From Puffinus mauretanicus (Eukaryota > Chordata > Aves > Procellariiformes > Procellariidae): a stretch of 64,000 nucleotides of DNA. How positions within the stretch are numbered: position 1 is the first letter of the stretch; each line of letters opens with the position of its first letter. This document shows positions 55,201 to 59,267 of this stretch, in pieces. Under the pieces are notes generated by a model. The model did not search any database, had not been told where the DNA came from, and worked only from the letters and a program-made list of their open reading frames with translations. Location: the NCBI GenBank assembly GCA_023333565.1, contig JAJKFH010003493.1:1302001-1366000 (forward strand), given 5' to 3'. A program made the translations under genes and the position numbers.

Positions 55201-56762
55201 TGTTTGTGAGCAACAGGTCTGGCAAAGTGCCTTTGCTAGTTAGCTTCTGAATCACCTGCACCAAGAAATTGTCATTAACAGATTCCAGAAATCTCCTGGA
55301 TTGCCATATTACAGCCATATTACCCCATCAGCAGATATCAGGGTGATTAATAGGCCGCAACGAGTAAGAGTGCCTGCAATGATGAAGCTTCCTCCATCTG
55401 TCCGAGAAAGGCTTCATTGACTTCCTCTTCATTTTTGGGTGGTTTATAGCAGGCATCTACCACAATGTCACCCATGTTGGTCTGTTCCTCCTGTTCTTAC
55501 CCATAAGCTCTTGACTACACGCAGCCAGGTGTTGGACTGCAGGTTGCATCCACTCTGACTTGAGTCTTTCCCCCTCACTGGAAGAATTGAGGAGAACACC
55601 ACCTTGCTCCCCTGCCCCTCACACTTGACCCCAGTGCTCTGTAGTCACTTTTGGTATGTTCAGGTTCAACCCTAGTAGTGTCATTCGTGCCCATATGAAT
55701 GAGCAGTAAGGCATAATAGCCCAAGGGCCAGATAAGTCTTGGTAGTATTTCCACAATGTCCTGAATCCAAGCACCTCACAAGCAACAGGCTTCACAATCA
55801 TCAAATCATATCAAGTAGATGGGTGCCTCTCTCAAATGACTGTCAGCTGCTGCTGCTTATTTGTGATGTAGACATTTGATTCGGACTCACCTGACTCTGG
55901 TGTGTCCTCTGTTAGGTCTTGTTCTTCCTCACCTGTTCCCAGGTCACTATACCTTGTATATCTGTAGGCACAGGAAAAGCCTTCCTTCTGTTGGCAGAAG
56001 TCACAAGTCTCCAGCCTGCCTCCTCTTGGGACCCTCCATCCACTGCTCCTTTGAGGGTGATCTCTAGGTTTTCTTCCTTTGCATTGTTTGGGGGTCTCAT
56101 CTCTGCAAAGTCTCTGTGACAATCTTCTTGTTCTCCTGTAAATACTCCTGACAGCACACTCATCTCCTTCACAGCTGCTTTGTCCAGCAGTGCAGCACCT
56201 GGACCAGAGCACAGTCCCCACAGGGGAGGCCAATGTCTCCCCCAGTCCCAGGAAGAGGCACCAGGTACTCCCTACTGTGTCTGGGAGTGCACAGCAGCAG
56301 CCTCCCTTGACAGTTCTGTCTGGGTTGGTGCCTCTGAAGTGCCAAGGACAATTGTTCCAGCTGATGCTAGAGACTGTGCTCTGTGGTGTGTCAACACCAA
56401 GGCTGCACAGTGTCAAACTGTCCCACACAGGCTTGAGCAGAGTGCTGGCCAGCATGACTTGATAAATACCAATGGAGAAATGCTGTGGTACTAAAGAGTT
56501 TTTTAGAAAGAAGTAATTAGCTTTCATTAGAGAATGTTCTTTCTGTAGATGCTTGACTCCTGATGCAGAGGCACGTCCAGACATAGTGGAGGTCAGCTCA
56601 CTGCTGTCTGATGTGATGATGAAATACCTGGATGTTTTATCTACTTCTCATCTCATGTTGGAGAAGAAACTGGATCGGGAGAGGAGACGAACCCAGAAGT
56701 ACTTCATGGAGGCTAATCGAAATGCAGTAACCTATCACCATCAGCTTTCCATTTTATCACAA
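1159..56762 (+). CDS. NEK10: NIMA-related kinase 10 (partial, 21 internal exons)
   Basis: Twenty-one exons splice in frame into 2,143 coding bases, giving 714 complete codons without a stop. Residue numbers in the exon entries count from the first complete codon seen here. Order of parts: armadillo-like helical region (about 1-335), linker with coiled-coil character (about 355-395), protein kinase domain (about 398-663), then a charged coiled coil (about 668-700). Key residues: glycine loop GSGAFG, ATP-binding lysine in [14 protein letters not shown] loop, DFG, and CPE in place of APE. The armadillo-plus-kinase arrangement is specific to NEK10 among NIMA kinases. From the literature, NEK10 acts in ciliated cells and in the G2/M response to DNA damage, and has been reported to phosphorylate tyrosine. 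Human NEK10 is near 1,170 residues, so the first ~120 and last ~340 residues should be outside the window. All introns are GT-AG. Confidence 0.96.
1244..2023 (+). other. NEK10: NEK10 intron (780 bp)
   Basis: AT-rich intron with a strong pyrimidine tract before the acceptor (ttattttcttctag). I see no repeat element or gene in it. Confidence 0.85.
2024..2065 (+). CDS. NEK10: NEK10 exon 2 of window (42 bp)
   Basis: A 14-codon microexon, [14 protein letters not shown], with acceptor ttcttctag and donor gtagaa. It is symmetric (phase 0 on both sides), so skipping it would keep the frame. The peptide corresponds to human [14 protein letters not shown] in the armadillo-like region. Confidence 0.94.
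2066..4210 (+). other. NEK10: NEK10 intron (2,145 bp)
   Basis: AT-rich. Contains a poly(A) run followed by a C8 run near 3726-3757. A 149-codon open frame on the minus strand (2804-3253) lies here and was rejected as chance. No transposon recognised. Confidence 0.8.
4211..4289 (+). CDS. NEK10: NEK10 exon 3 of window
   Basis: 79 bp. 26 codons from [16 protein letters not shown] to KLVNMT, plus the first base of a split Tyr codon. Acceptor ttgtag, donor gtaagt. Acidic loop (DYEEEQ) followed by a helix of the armadillo-like domain. Matches the human YMEIVANEYLGYGEEQ region. Confidence 0.95.
4290..4637 (+). other. NEK10: NEK10 intron (348 bp)
   Basis: Short AT-rich intron ending ttccatag. Nothing else seen. 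Confidence 0.85.
4638..4705 (+). CDS. NEK10: NEK10 exon 4 of window
   Basis: 68 bp. Two bases complete the Tyr codon split with exon 3, then 22 codons [14 protein letters not shown] to SGAHK. Donor gtaagt. Armadillo-like helix pair; near identical to the human segment as I recall it. Ends on a codon boundary. Confidence 0.95.
4706..5759 (+). other. NEK10: NEK10 intron (1,054 bp)
   Basis: Very AT-rich intron (for example 5015-5080) ending attttccag. No repeat element recognised. Confidence 0.85.
5760..5839 (+). CDS. NEK10: NEK10 exon 5 of window
   Basis: 80 bp. 26 codons beginning [16 protein letters not shown] and ending TSLVE, then two bases of a split Ser codon (AG|T). Acceptor ttttccag, donor gtaggt. 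The leucine-rich helices with the small-residue turn fit an armadillo repeat. Confidence 0.95.
5840..7008 (+). other. NEK10: NEK10 intron (1,169 bp)
   Basis: AT-rich intron with several poly(T) and poly(A) runs. The minus-strand open frame at 6153-6377 has no support. Acceptor is atttgtag at 7001-7008. Confidence 0.82.
7009..7095 (+). CDS. NEK10: NEK10 exon 6 of window
   Basis: 87 bp. The first base completes Ser, then 28 codons [17 protein letters not shown] to YDLLSK, then two bases of a split Arg codon. Donor gtgaga. The pattern [14 protein letters not shown] matches human NEK10, with Thr where human has Asn. Armadillo repeat helices. Confidence 0.95.
7096..8516 (+). other. NEK10: NEK10 intron (1,421 bp)
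   Basis: AT-rich. Contains a chance open frame at 8110-8388 (+) with no splice support or family resemblance. Ends in a T-rich acceptor tract (gttttttttttttag). Confidence 0.82.
8517..8741 (+). CDS. NEK10: NEK10 exon 7 of window: core armadillo exon
   Basis: At 225 bp this is the longest exon in the window. One base completes Arg, then 74 codons [18 protein letters not shown] to KQLLHILQ, plus two bases of a split Gly codon. Contains [20 protein letters not shown] and the conserved [15 protein letters not shown] block. These are clear armadillo-type helices, nearly identical to human NEK10. Donor gtaggt. Confidence 0.97.
8925..8929. repeat. Target site duplication, left copy (atatt)
   Basis: Five bases identical to 9525-9529, directly abutting the LTR ends. 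The 5-bp length fits retroviral integrase cutting. Confidence 0.85.
8930..9524 (-). mobile_element. Solo LTR, avian endogenous retrovirus, minus orientation
   Basis: A 595-bp element that starts TGTCATGGTTTAACCCCAGC on the + strand and ends ...CCCAGCCCAAACA, giving TG...CA ends. It is flanked by a perfect 5-bp target duplication, atatt (8925-8929 and 9525-9529). Read on the minus strand it has a TATA-like box (gcatataaagctggggg, + strand 9238-9254) and an ATTAAA poly(A) signal near + strand 9056-9061. I recognise it as a widespread avian LTR family that I believe is ERVL-like; the class assignment is from memory. No internal retroviral genes flank it, so it is a solo LTR left by recombination. 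Confidence 0.9.
9525..9529. repeat. Target site duplication, right copy (atatt)
   Basis: Matches 8925-8929 exactly and immediately follows the terminal CA of the LTR. Confidence 0.85.
9850..9989 (+). CDS. NEK10: NEK10 exon 8 of window
   Basis: 140 bp. One base completes Gly, then 46 codons beginning [20 protein letters not shown] and ending ENIFSLQA, then one base of a split Ala codon. The Ser-rich stretch ([16 protein letters not shown]) is a likely disordered loop between armadillo repeats. It is strongly conserved with human, where Asp replaces the first Glu. Donor gtaggt. Confidence 0.96.
9990..11630 (+). other. NEK10: NEK10 intron (1,641 bp) holding an LTR
   Basis: About half is a sense-oriented LTR (10784-11570). 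The remainder is AT-rich with nothing recognised. Acceptor is ttattctag. Confidence 0.88.
10784..11570 (+). mobile_element. LTR, second avian family, sense orientation, short form
   Basis: Aligns by eye along its length with the element at 32315-33446. Shared landmarks: TGTATTGGTT start, gggggaggaggtgct, gattcccctgcagccca, ggcaataaattaaa, ttttccccaagtc, cctgttttgcctgtgatg, and a terminal taacccacca. It carries an AATAAA signal at 11384-11389. Only two or three units of the internal degenerate repeat remain (about 11091-11170), so it is about 345 bp shorter than the other copy. No clear target duplication: the left flank is ccttc and the right flank tgcta, so the right end may be eroded. Confidence 0.82.
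11631..11692 (+). CDS. NEK10: NEK10 exon 9 of window
   Basis: 62 bp. Two bases complete Ala, then 20 codons [20 protein letters not shown]. Donor gtagga. Corresponds to human CCAALTELVLNDTNAHQVVQ. Armadillo repeat helix; ends on a codon boundary. Confidence 0.95.
11693..13937 (+). other. NEK10: NEK10 intron (2,245 bp)
   Basis: The first part is AT-rich. The stretch 12770-13560 is less AT-rich and contains short open frames (13076-13306, 13303-13509) that I could not link to any family; it may be an unrecognised old repeat. Acceptor is tgtttccag. Confidence 0.78.
13938..14015 (+). CDS. NEK10: NEK10 exon 10 of window
   Basis: 78 bp, 26 complete codons, [18 protein letters not shown] to KANLLQ. 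Symmetric phase 0. Human has [18 protein letters not shown]. Armadillo helices leading to the last repeat. Donor gtagct. Confidence 0.95.
14016..16904 (+). other. NEK10: NEK10 intron (2,889 bp)
   Basis: AT-rich intron with a 38-bp tandem duplication at 16008-16083. The small open frames at 14888-15085 and 15703-15894 have no support. Acceptor is ttcctgctgtag. Confidence 0.8.
16008..16090. repeat. 38-bp tandem duplication (2.2 copies)
   Basis: Unit 1 (16008-16045) and unit 2 (16046-16083) both begin ttatcactaagacacag and end ataggga. They differ at three positions. A third partial copy (ttatcac, 16084-16090) follows. Confidence 0.9.
16905..16969 (+). CDS. NEK10: NEK10 exon 11 of window
   Basis: 65 bp. 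21 codons [20 protein letters not shown] plus Lys, then two bases of a split Arg codon. Human has RNRPLFKR at the end. Last armadillo-like helix. Donor gtatgt. Confidence 0.95.
16970..17976 (+). other. NEK10: NEK10 intron (1,007 bp)
   Basis: Unremarkable AT-rich intron ending ctttgtag. The open frame 16988-17212 is chance. Confidence 0.82.
17977..18079 (+). CDS. NEK10: NEK10 exon 12 of window: armadillo end and coiled-coil linker
   Basis: 103 bp. The first base completes Arg, then 34 codons [20 protein letters not shown] to VSKLNLLK. It joins the armadillo region to a helical, probably coiled-coil linker ahead of the kinase. Near identical to human. Donor gtaagt; ends in phase 0. Confidence 0.96.
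18180..18308 (+). CDS. NEK10: NEK10 exon 13 of window: linker and glycine-rich loop
   Basis: 129 bp, 43 codons after a 100-bp intron, the shortest in the window. Begins [16 protein letters not shown] (helical linker). The kinase domain starts at [17 protein letters not shown], which carries the GxGxxG nucleotide loop and its Val. Human has GCVYK at the end. Donor gtaaac. Phase 0 on both sides. Confidence 0.97.
18309..18818 (+). other. NEK10: NEK10 intron (510 bp)
   Basis: AT-rich intron. The minus-strand open frame at 18518-18757 has no support. Acceptor is tttttcatag. Confidence 0.83.
18819..18956 (+). CDS. NEK10: NEK10 exon 14 of window: ATP-binding lysine and helix C
   Basis: 138 bp, 46 codons. 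[20 protein letters not shown] contains the strand-3 lysine (about visible residue 427). It is followed by a charged insert [12 protein letters not shown] and then helix [13 protein letters not shown], whose Glu should pair with that lysine. Phase 0 on both sides. Donor gtatgt. The long lysine-rich insert before helix C is typical of NEK10. Confidence 0.97.
18957..19630 (+). other. NEK10: NEK10 intron (674 bp)
   Basis: AT-rich intron with a small direct repeat (ttgtggaatcc twice near 19522-19545). Acceptor is ctcattgtag. Nothing else seen. Confidence 0.83.
19631..19676 (+). CDS. NEK10: NEK10 exon 15 of window (46 bp)
   Basis: 15 codons [15 protein letters not shown] plus the first base of a split Ser codon. 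This is the HPNIV motif between helix C and strand 4. Human has LYHPNIVRYYKTFLEN. Acceptor attgtag, donor gtaagt. Confidence 0.95.
19677..20292 (+). other. NEK10: NEK10 intron (616 bp)
   Basis: AT-rich intron ending ttttatgtag. Nothing seen. Confidence 0.83.
20293..20414 (+). CDS. NEK10: NEK10 exon 16 of window: hinge and helix D/E
   Basis: 122 bp. Two bases complete Ser, then 40 codons. [19 protein letters not shown] supplies strand 5 and the hinge (MELIEG). A Gln-rich [18 protein letters not shown] follows, leading into helix E. Human has a His-rich KEKHHHFTEE at this spot. Donor gtaagg. Confidence 0.96.
20602..20704 (+). CDS. NEK10: NEK10 exon 17 of window: catalytic loop HRDLTPNN
   Basis: 103 bp. 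34 codons [15 protein letters not shown], then [19 protein letters not shown], then one base of a split Thr codon. The catalytic Asp codon starts at 20653. The usual Lys two residues after HRD-Asp in Ser/Thr kinases is Thr here, as it is in human NEK10. The Asn that helps bind Mg is kept. The acceptor is tttttaag, a less common AAG form. Donor gtaagt. Confidence 0.97.
20705..30141 (+). other. NEK10: NEK10 intron (9,437 bp) between HRD and DFG exons
   Basis: Long AT-rich intron. I read it for LTR ends, CR1 3' ends, poly(A)-tailed pseudogenes and further exons and found none I could support. All open frames within it are short (under 100 codons) and unrelated to known families. Acceptor is ctttattgtag. 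Confidence 0.75.
30142..30217 (+). CDS. NEK10: NEK10 exon 18 of window: DFG and activation loop
   Basis: 76 bp. Two bases complete Thr, then 24 codons [20 protein letters not shown] and ILYS, then two bases of a split Cys codon. It carries the Mg-binding DFG and most of the activation loop, including candidate regulatory Ser, Thr and Tyr. Its length is not a multiple of three, so skipping it would both remove DFG and shift the frame. It stands alone between two very large introns. Donor gtaagt. Confidence 0.97.
32310..32314. repeat. Target site duplication, left copy (gatgc)
   Basis: Identical to 33447-33451 and directly abuts the first TG of the LTR. Confidence 0.88.
32315..33446 (+). mobile_element. 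Solo LTR, second avian family, sense orientation, long form
   Basis: A 1,132-bp element with TG...CA ends (tgtatttggtttgctgac ... ggatcaaccctccaca) and a perfect 5-bp target duplication, gatgc, at 32310-32314 and 33447-33451. A TATA-like ataacataataagaag lies near 32487-32502 and the AATAAA signal is at 33254-33259. The middle (about 32640-33055) is an array of degenerate 39-60 bp units. No retroviral genes adjoin it, so it is a solo LTR. I recognise the family as common in neoavian genomes; the exact family name would need a repeat library. Confidence 0.92.
32640..33055 (+). repeat. Degenerate tandem array inside the LTR (about 8-9 units)
   Basis: Units of roughly 39-60 bp share a core like gcagcccgtggagg followed by gctggagcag. 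Examples start near 32639, 32678, 32718, 32775, 32815, 32862, 32910, 32955 and 33000. The array causes overlapping open frames of up to 164 codons on both strands that are not genes. Confidence 0.75.
33447..33451. repeat. Target site duplication, right copy (gatgc)
   Basis: Matches 32310-32314 exactly and directly follows the terminal CA of the LTR. Confidence 0.88.
39779..39862 (+). other. Candidate cassette exon in NEK10 activation segment
   Basis: 84 bp bounded by a good acceptor (gggtttttgcag) and donor (CAG|gtaaaa), with a consensus-like branch site ctgac at 39754-39758, 21 bases before the AG. The intron interrupts a codon after its second base; the 84-bp segment is open in exactly that phase and is a multiple of three. 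Inclusion would add 28 residues between ILYS and PEVV, with a core of [18 protein letters not shown]. The junction would read ILFSPEVV, restoring an SPE in place of CPE. Pseudoexons of this quality can arise by chance in 20 kb, so this is only a candidate. Confidence 0.3.
40941..40956. repeat. Short (AAT)n microsatellite
   Basis: About five ATA/AAT units, followed by a further short aataata at 40965. Confidence 0.7.
41568..41630. repeat. Imperfect TA/CA microsatellite
   Basis: Alternating purine-pyrimidine stretch mixing tatata, cacata and gacaca units. It explains the chance minus-strand open frame at 41400-41621. Confidence 0.8.
44895..44966 (+). mobile_element. Older CR1 LINE, left part interrupted by insertion
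   Basis: The text from about 44912 (cattgaaacaggaaagattc) to 44966 (ttcaccataa) matches the CR1 3' region just upstream of the gcccagagaggttgtg motif, as I know it. That motif resumes only at 45493, after the nested copy. The left edge is uncertain. Confidence 0.55.
44967..45473 (+). mobile_element. CR1 LINE 3' fragment (nested, younger)
   Basis: 5'-truncated CR1 in + orientation, ending in the family's typical 3' end (gttggactcgatgatcttaa ... aatgattctatgatt). It still has an open frame of 165 codons (44966-45463) that encodes the end of CR1 ORF2; the block around [20 protein letters not shown] is characteristic. The frame goes off the family pattern near its end, so it is a relic and not a working gene. 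An ataa repeat at both borders (44963-44966 and 45474-45477) may be a short duplication or chance. Confidence 0.9.
45474..45590 (+). mobile_element. Older CR1 LINE, right part
   Basis: Contains gaggctgtccagagaggttg, gaaggttttcaagacgctac and tggataaatccctggttagc. These are the standard order of CR1 3'-region motifs, in the same orientation as the left part at 44895-44966. The right edge is not clear and no ATTCTATG end is seen. Confidence 0.65.
50253..50382 (+). CDS. NEK10: NEK10 exon 19 of window: CPE and helix F
   Basis: 130 bp. One base completes Cys, then 43 codons. [20 protein letters not shown] carries the APE-equivalent (CPE) and the DVWAAGC helix [19 protein letters not shown] and SLATK follow. 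Acceptor ttacttag, donor gtattc. Near identical to human, with Asn for Ser before PPF. Confidence 0.97.
50383..50980 (+). other. NEK10: NEK10 intron (598 bp)
   Basis: AT-rich intron ending ttattttgcag. Nothing else seen. Confidence 0.83.
50981..51051 (+). CDS. NEK10: NEK10 exon 20 of window
   Basis: 71 bp. 23 codons [18 protein letters not shown] to TIK, then two bases of a split Arg codon. Kinase C-lobe helix G region. Human has [18 protein letters not shown], so the Gly at position 3 is a difference. Donor gtaatt. Confidence 0.95.
53533..56460 (-). mobile_element. Nearly complete but decayed CR1 LINE, minus orientation
   Basis: On the minus strand, reading from about 56460 down: an ORF1 part with a Cys-rich block ([13 protein letters not shown], ~56200) and a GWRLVTS motif (~56010); the ORF1 SGNH-esterase block IHMGTNDT (55680-55705); endonuclease remnants (~55080-55450); and reverse transcriptase remnants (for example GPDEM near 54550, CR1-type [11 protein letters not shown] near 54280, [15 protein letters not shown] near 54010). 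The 3' region ends at 53533-53560 with the motif ccatagaa...ttaggttggaaggga. Many frameshifts and stops break every reading frame. The junction of esterase and endonuclease is shortened, so there is an internal deletion. Open frames up to 250 codons here are remnants or shadows. Confidence 0.88.
53727..53766. repeat. (TAA)n microsatellite within the CR1 3' region
   Basis: agcagtagcagtaataatag followed by four more ATA units. It lies inside the antisense CR1 and is probably a later expansion. Confidence 0.85.
56549..56762 (+). CDS. NEK10: NEK10 exon 21 of window: kinase end and coiled coil
   Basis: 214 bp. One base completes Arg, then 71 codons. [20 protein letters not shown] holds the conserved C-lobe Arg (ARPDI) and ends the kinase domain. 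A highly charged helix then follows, [20 protein letters not shown], predicted as coiled coil. The exon ends SILSQ in phase 0. Acceptor ttctttctgtag, donor gtaagc. Human matches closely (LEKKLERERRRTQRYFMEAN). Confidence 0.97.
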
Positions 56763-59245
56763 GTAAGCACATGTATTAGGCTTTATTTTTTCTTATCGTT
56801 GTTTACCATATCTGAGAAAATAAGGTACGACAAAGCAGAAAATAAGTCAAAGTGAAAAGACCCATCCTCTTAGAACATTTTTCCATGCAGGCTCTTTAAT
56901 TTATTTTTAAAGAGGTATTCATTAATTTTTTGTGGACATGCTTATGCAGGAAAAATAACGGTATCTTAAAACCCAATATCATTCTATGTTGGAAAATGGC
57001 ATTGTTATGGAGGTACTTGCAGTTTTGATAGAATCTAATAATGTTTAATTATTACTGCACACTTGTGAATGGTTTGTGAATAGGAGAACATACACTTGGC
57101 TAGGGTGGAACAAAGGGATAATCTTGTGTATGATTCACAAACAATGACACCTAGAAAATGGAACCTGTGCAAATATAATTTTTAATTACAGATTGCTAAA
57201 TAAAGAACAGTGATGCTGATAAGGTATTTGCTAATGCTTTCTTACTGTCTGATACGGTTCTGCAGAAATACTTCTTAAAATTCTTCCATTTGCTTCAGGC
57301 TGGGTTTTAAGCACTCTTCATGAAGGACATCAATATTTCACAAAATGAACCAAAATTGTATATGATCTCAGAGAATTTACTTAAAAAAATACAAGGACAA
57401 TGCTTTTGTGTAGTAAAAGCTCACTGTGAAAGGTGAAAGTTATTGTTATGGTAATTATGAAGCAAAGTTATAATTTACACAGCTACTCTTGTCTGTTCAG
57501 CTATTGTATCTCTCTTAGATTCCTTTTATCAGGGCTCAGTAGTTTGCACTGAAGAACCTCTGTGTAGGAAAAAGTTTTTCAGGAACACCTGGTCCCAAAC
57601 TCATGGATTTTTTTTTTTTTTAATACGTTCTTTGTCTTCACCTTCCTGGCCAAGCATAAGATTTGTAGAAATTATTAATTTTTTTTTTTCAGTAGTTTTT
57701 TGACCTGTCAGTCCAAGGTCATTATTTGTGTTATACCATTTTTTTCAATAAAAAGGATGCCAAGAACTTCCAGAAAAACCTCGACAAACCACTGTCATTT
57801 GGAATGTAAGAGATACTGGGATGAAGGAAAGATACAGAGTGCAGTTTATAACTTAAAACAGTATAAGCAATTATTTTCCATGGTTTTTGAGTTTTCTTAC
57901 CCTACACATTTGGAAGCTTGTTGTATGCCATTATTTTTTCATATCTTGATATAGTTGTTCTCTTGCATAACTGGTGAAATTTGCAAAAAAAGGTACTATG
58001 GATGCAAAGCTGCTTGATTTGGGATTTCAATGCAATTATCCTGTCTTTGAGAGAAGAGTGCCCTATTCAGACACTTGTGTGATAAGATAGAACTAATAGC
58101 TTTACAATGAAGATAGAGTACTTCTGTTTTGTATAAATACTTGAGAAATACACCTATCTACAAAACGAGAAGGAAAATGTCTCTGTATTTTGGGGAATAA
58201 TGGCTAGTCTTCTCAAGGAAGGAATGCTGTAATTCTAGTTCCACTCCAATGGATATTTTATTATGTATATTAAAAGAAACAGGTACAACAGGAGGATCTG
58301 ACAAAGATCCAGAACACTACAGAAGCTGAGAGGAGGAGTGTGGCTCAGTAATGAGAAGTGGGAGACCTAATTGTGTGTCCTTGCTGTAAATAAGATAGAA
58401 TAAATCAGGCTTGGATCTTTCAAACTTCAGAGGAGTGCTACAGGGCTTAGAAACAGAAGGAGCCATGTTGTTTCCTTGTTCCCAGTATTGTAGGAAAATT
58501 TTATGAACTTTATGAGGATTTCTAATAAAGAGGATAATTATTCCTGAAAAGTTTGACTTTTGAAAAAAAGACAATATTCTGACTAAAAGTACTAGGAAGA
58601 ATTTCAAGCAGCTGTTCTTGAAATAAAAACTCTATGAGGTATGTACAACCTAATTCATCTTAGTCAAGGCCCCAGCGATTCCATAGCCAGGTAATTTGTC
58701 ATTTTTCCATGATGACAGAGAATTCGGTGTTTCTGCCATGTAGTTCAATGTTTTGTTAAAGCCAGCTATCTTATACTTTGTTTTCTCTCTACTAAAATGT
58801 ACTTATGGCCTCCTTTTTCATCCCAGTTGTGTCATATAATGTTTCTGAAATAAAGAGGGTACTTTCTGTCCTGGTTTATGGAACTAAGCAGCAGAGATCT
58901 TTTGGAGCCAGAGTGGAATCTGTTTTTTGAATAGTTTAAGACCAGTATGGAAGCTGATACGCAGGCAATTGAAAGGCAGGTCAGTAGATGATGTTGGAGA
59001 AGTGTAGTTACCTTGCCTGGTAAGTATAGCATAAAATCCATGCTTGAAAATAATCCTAATAAAAAAGAATCATTATCAGTTCCTCACATAAATTCTTATC
59101 TTTCCTTGTTTTCCATAGAAATTGTTGTTTATTTAAGAACAGAAGCAGATGTGTAGGGATGAAAGGTGTTTAGTAGAGTTAGTATGTTCAGTTCTGAAAG
59201 GTTAAGATTGCTGACATAATACAGAGTACAGAGGACCAAAACAAG

Positions 59246-59267
59246 TAATAATAATAATAGTAGTAAT
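59246..59267. repeat. Short (TAA)n microsatellite
   Basis: About seven AAT/AGT units (taataataataatagtagtaa). Confidence 0.75.

Larger units (their letters stand above)
51052..56548 (+). other. NEK10: NEK10 intron (5,497 bp) with large antisense CR1
   Basis: 51052-53530 is AT-rich and shows nothing recognisable. From 53533 to about 56460 it is an antisense CR1 LINE. The last ~90 bp before the acceptor (ttctttctgtag) is unique sequence. Confidence 0.85.

Noticed and set aside
55832..56584. 250-codon minus-strand open frame
   Set aside because: It overlaps NEK10 exon 21 at one end, and the rest is the decayed CR1 ORF1 region read partly in the wrong frame.
57700..57954. 84-codon frame as the next NEK10 exon
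   Set aside because: No similarity to the Ser-rich segment that follows the coiled coil in NEK10, and no donor in the right phase.
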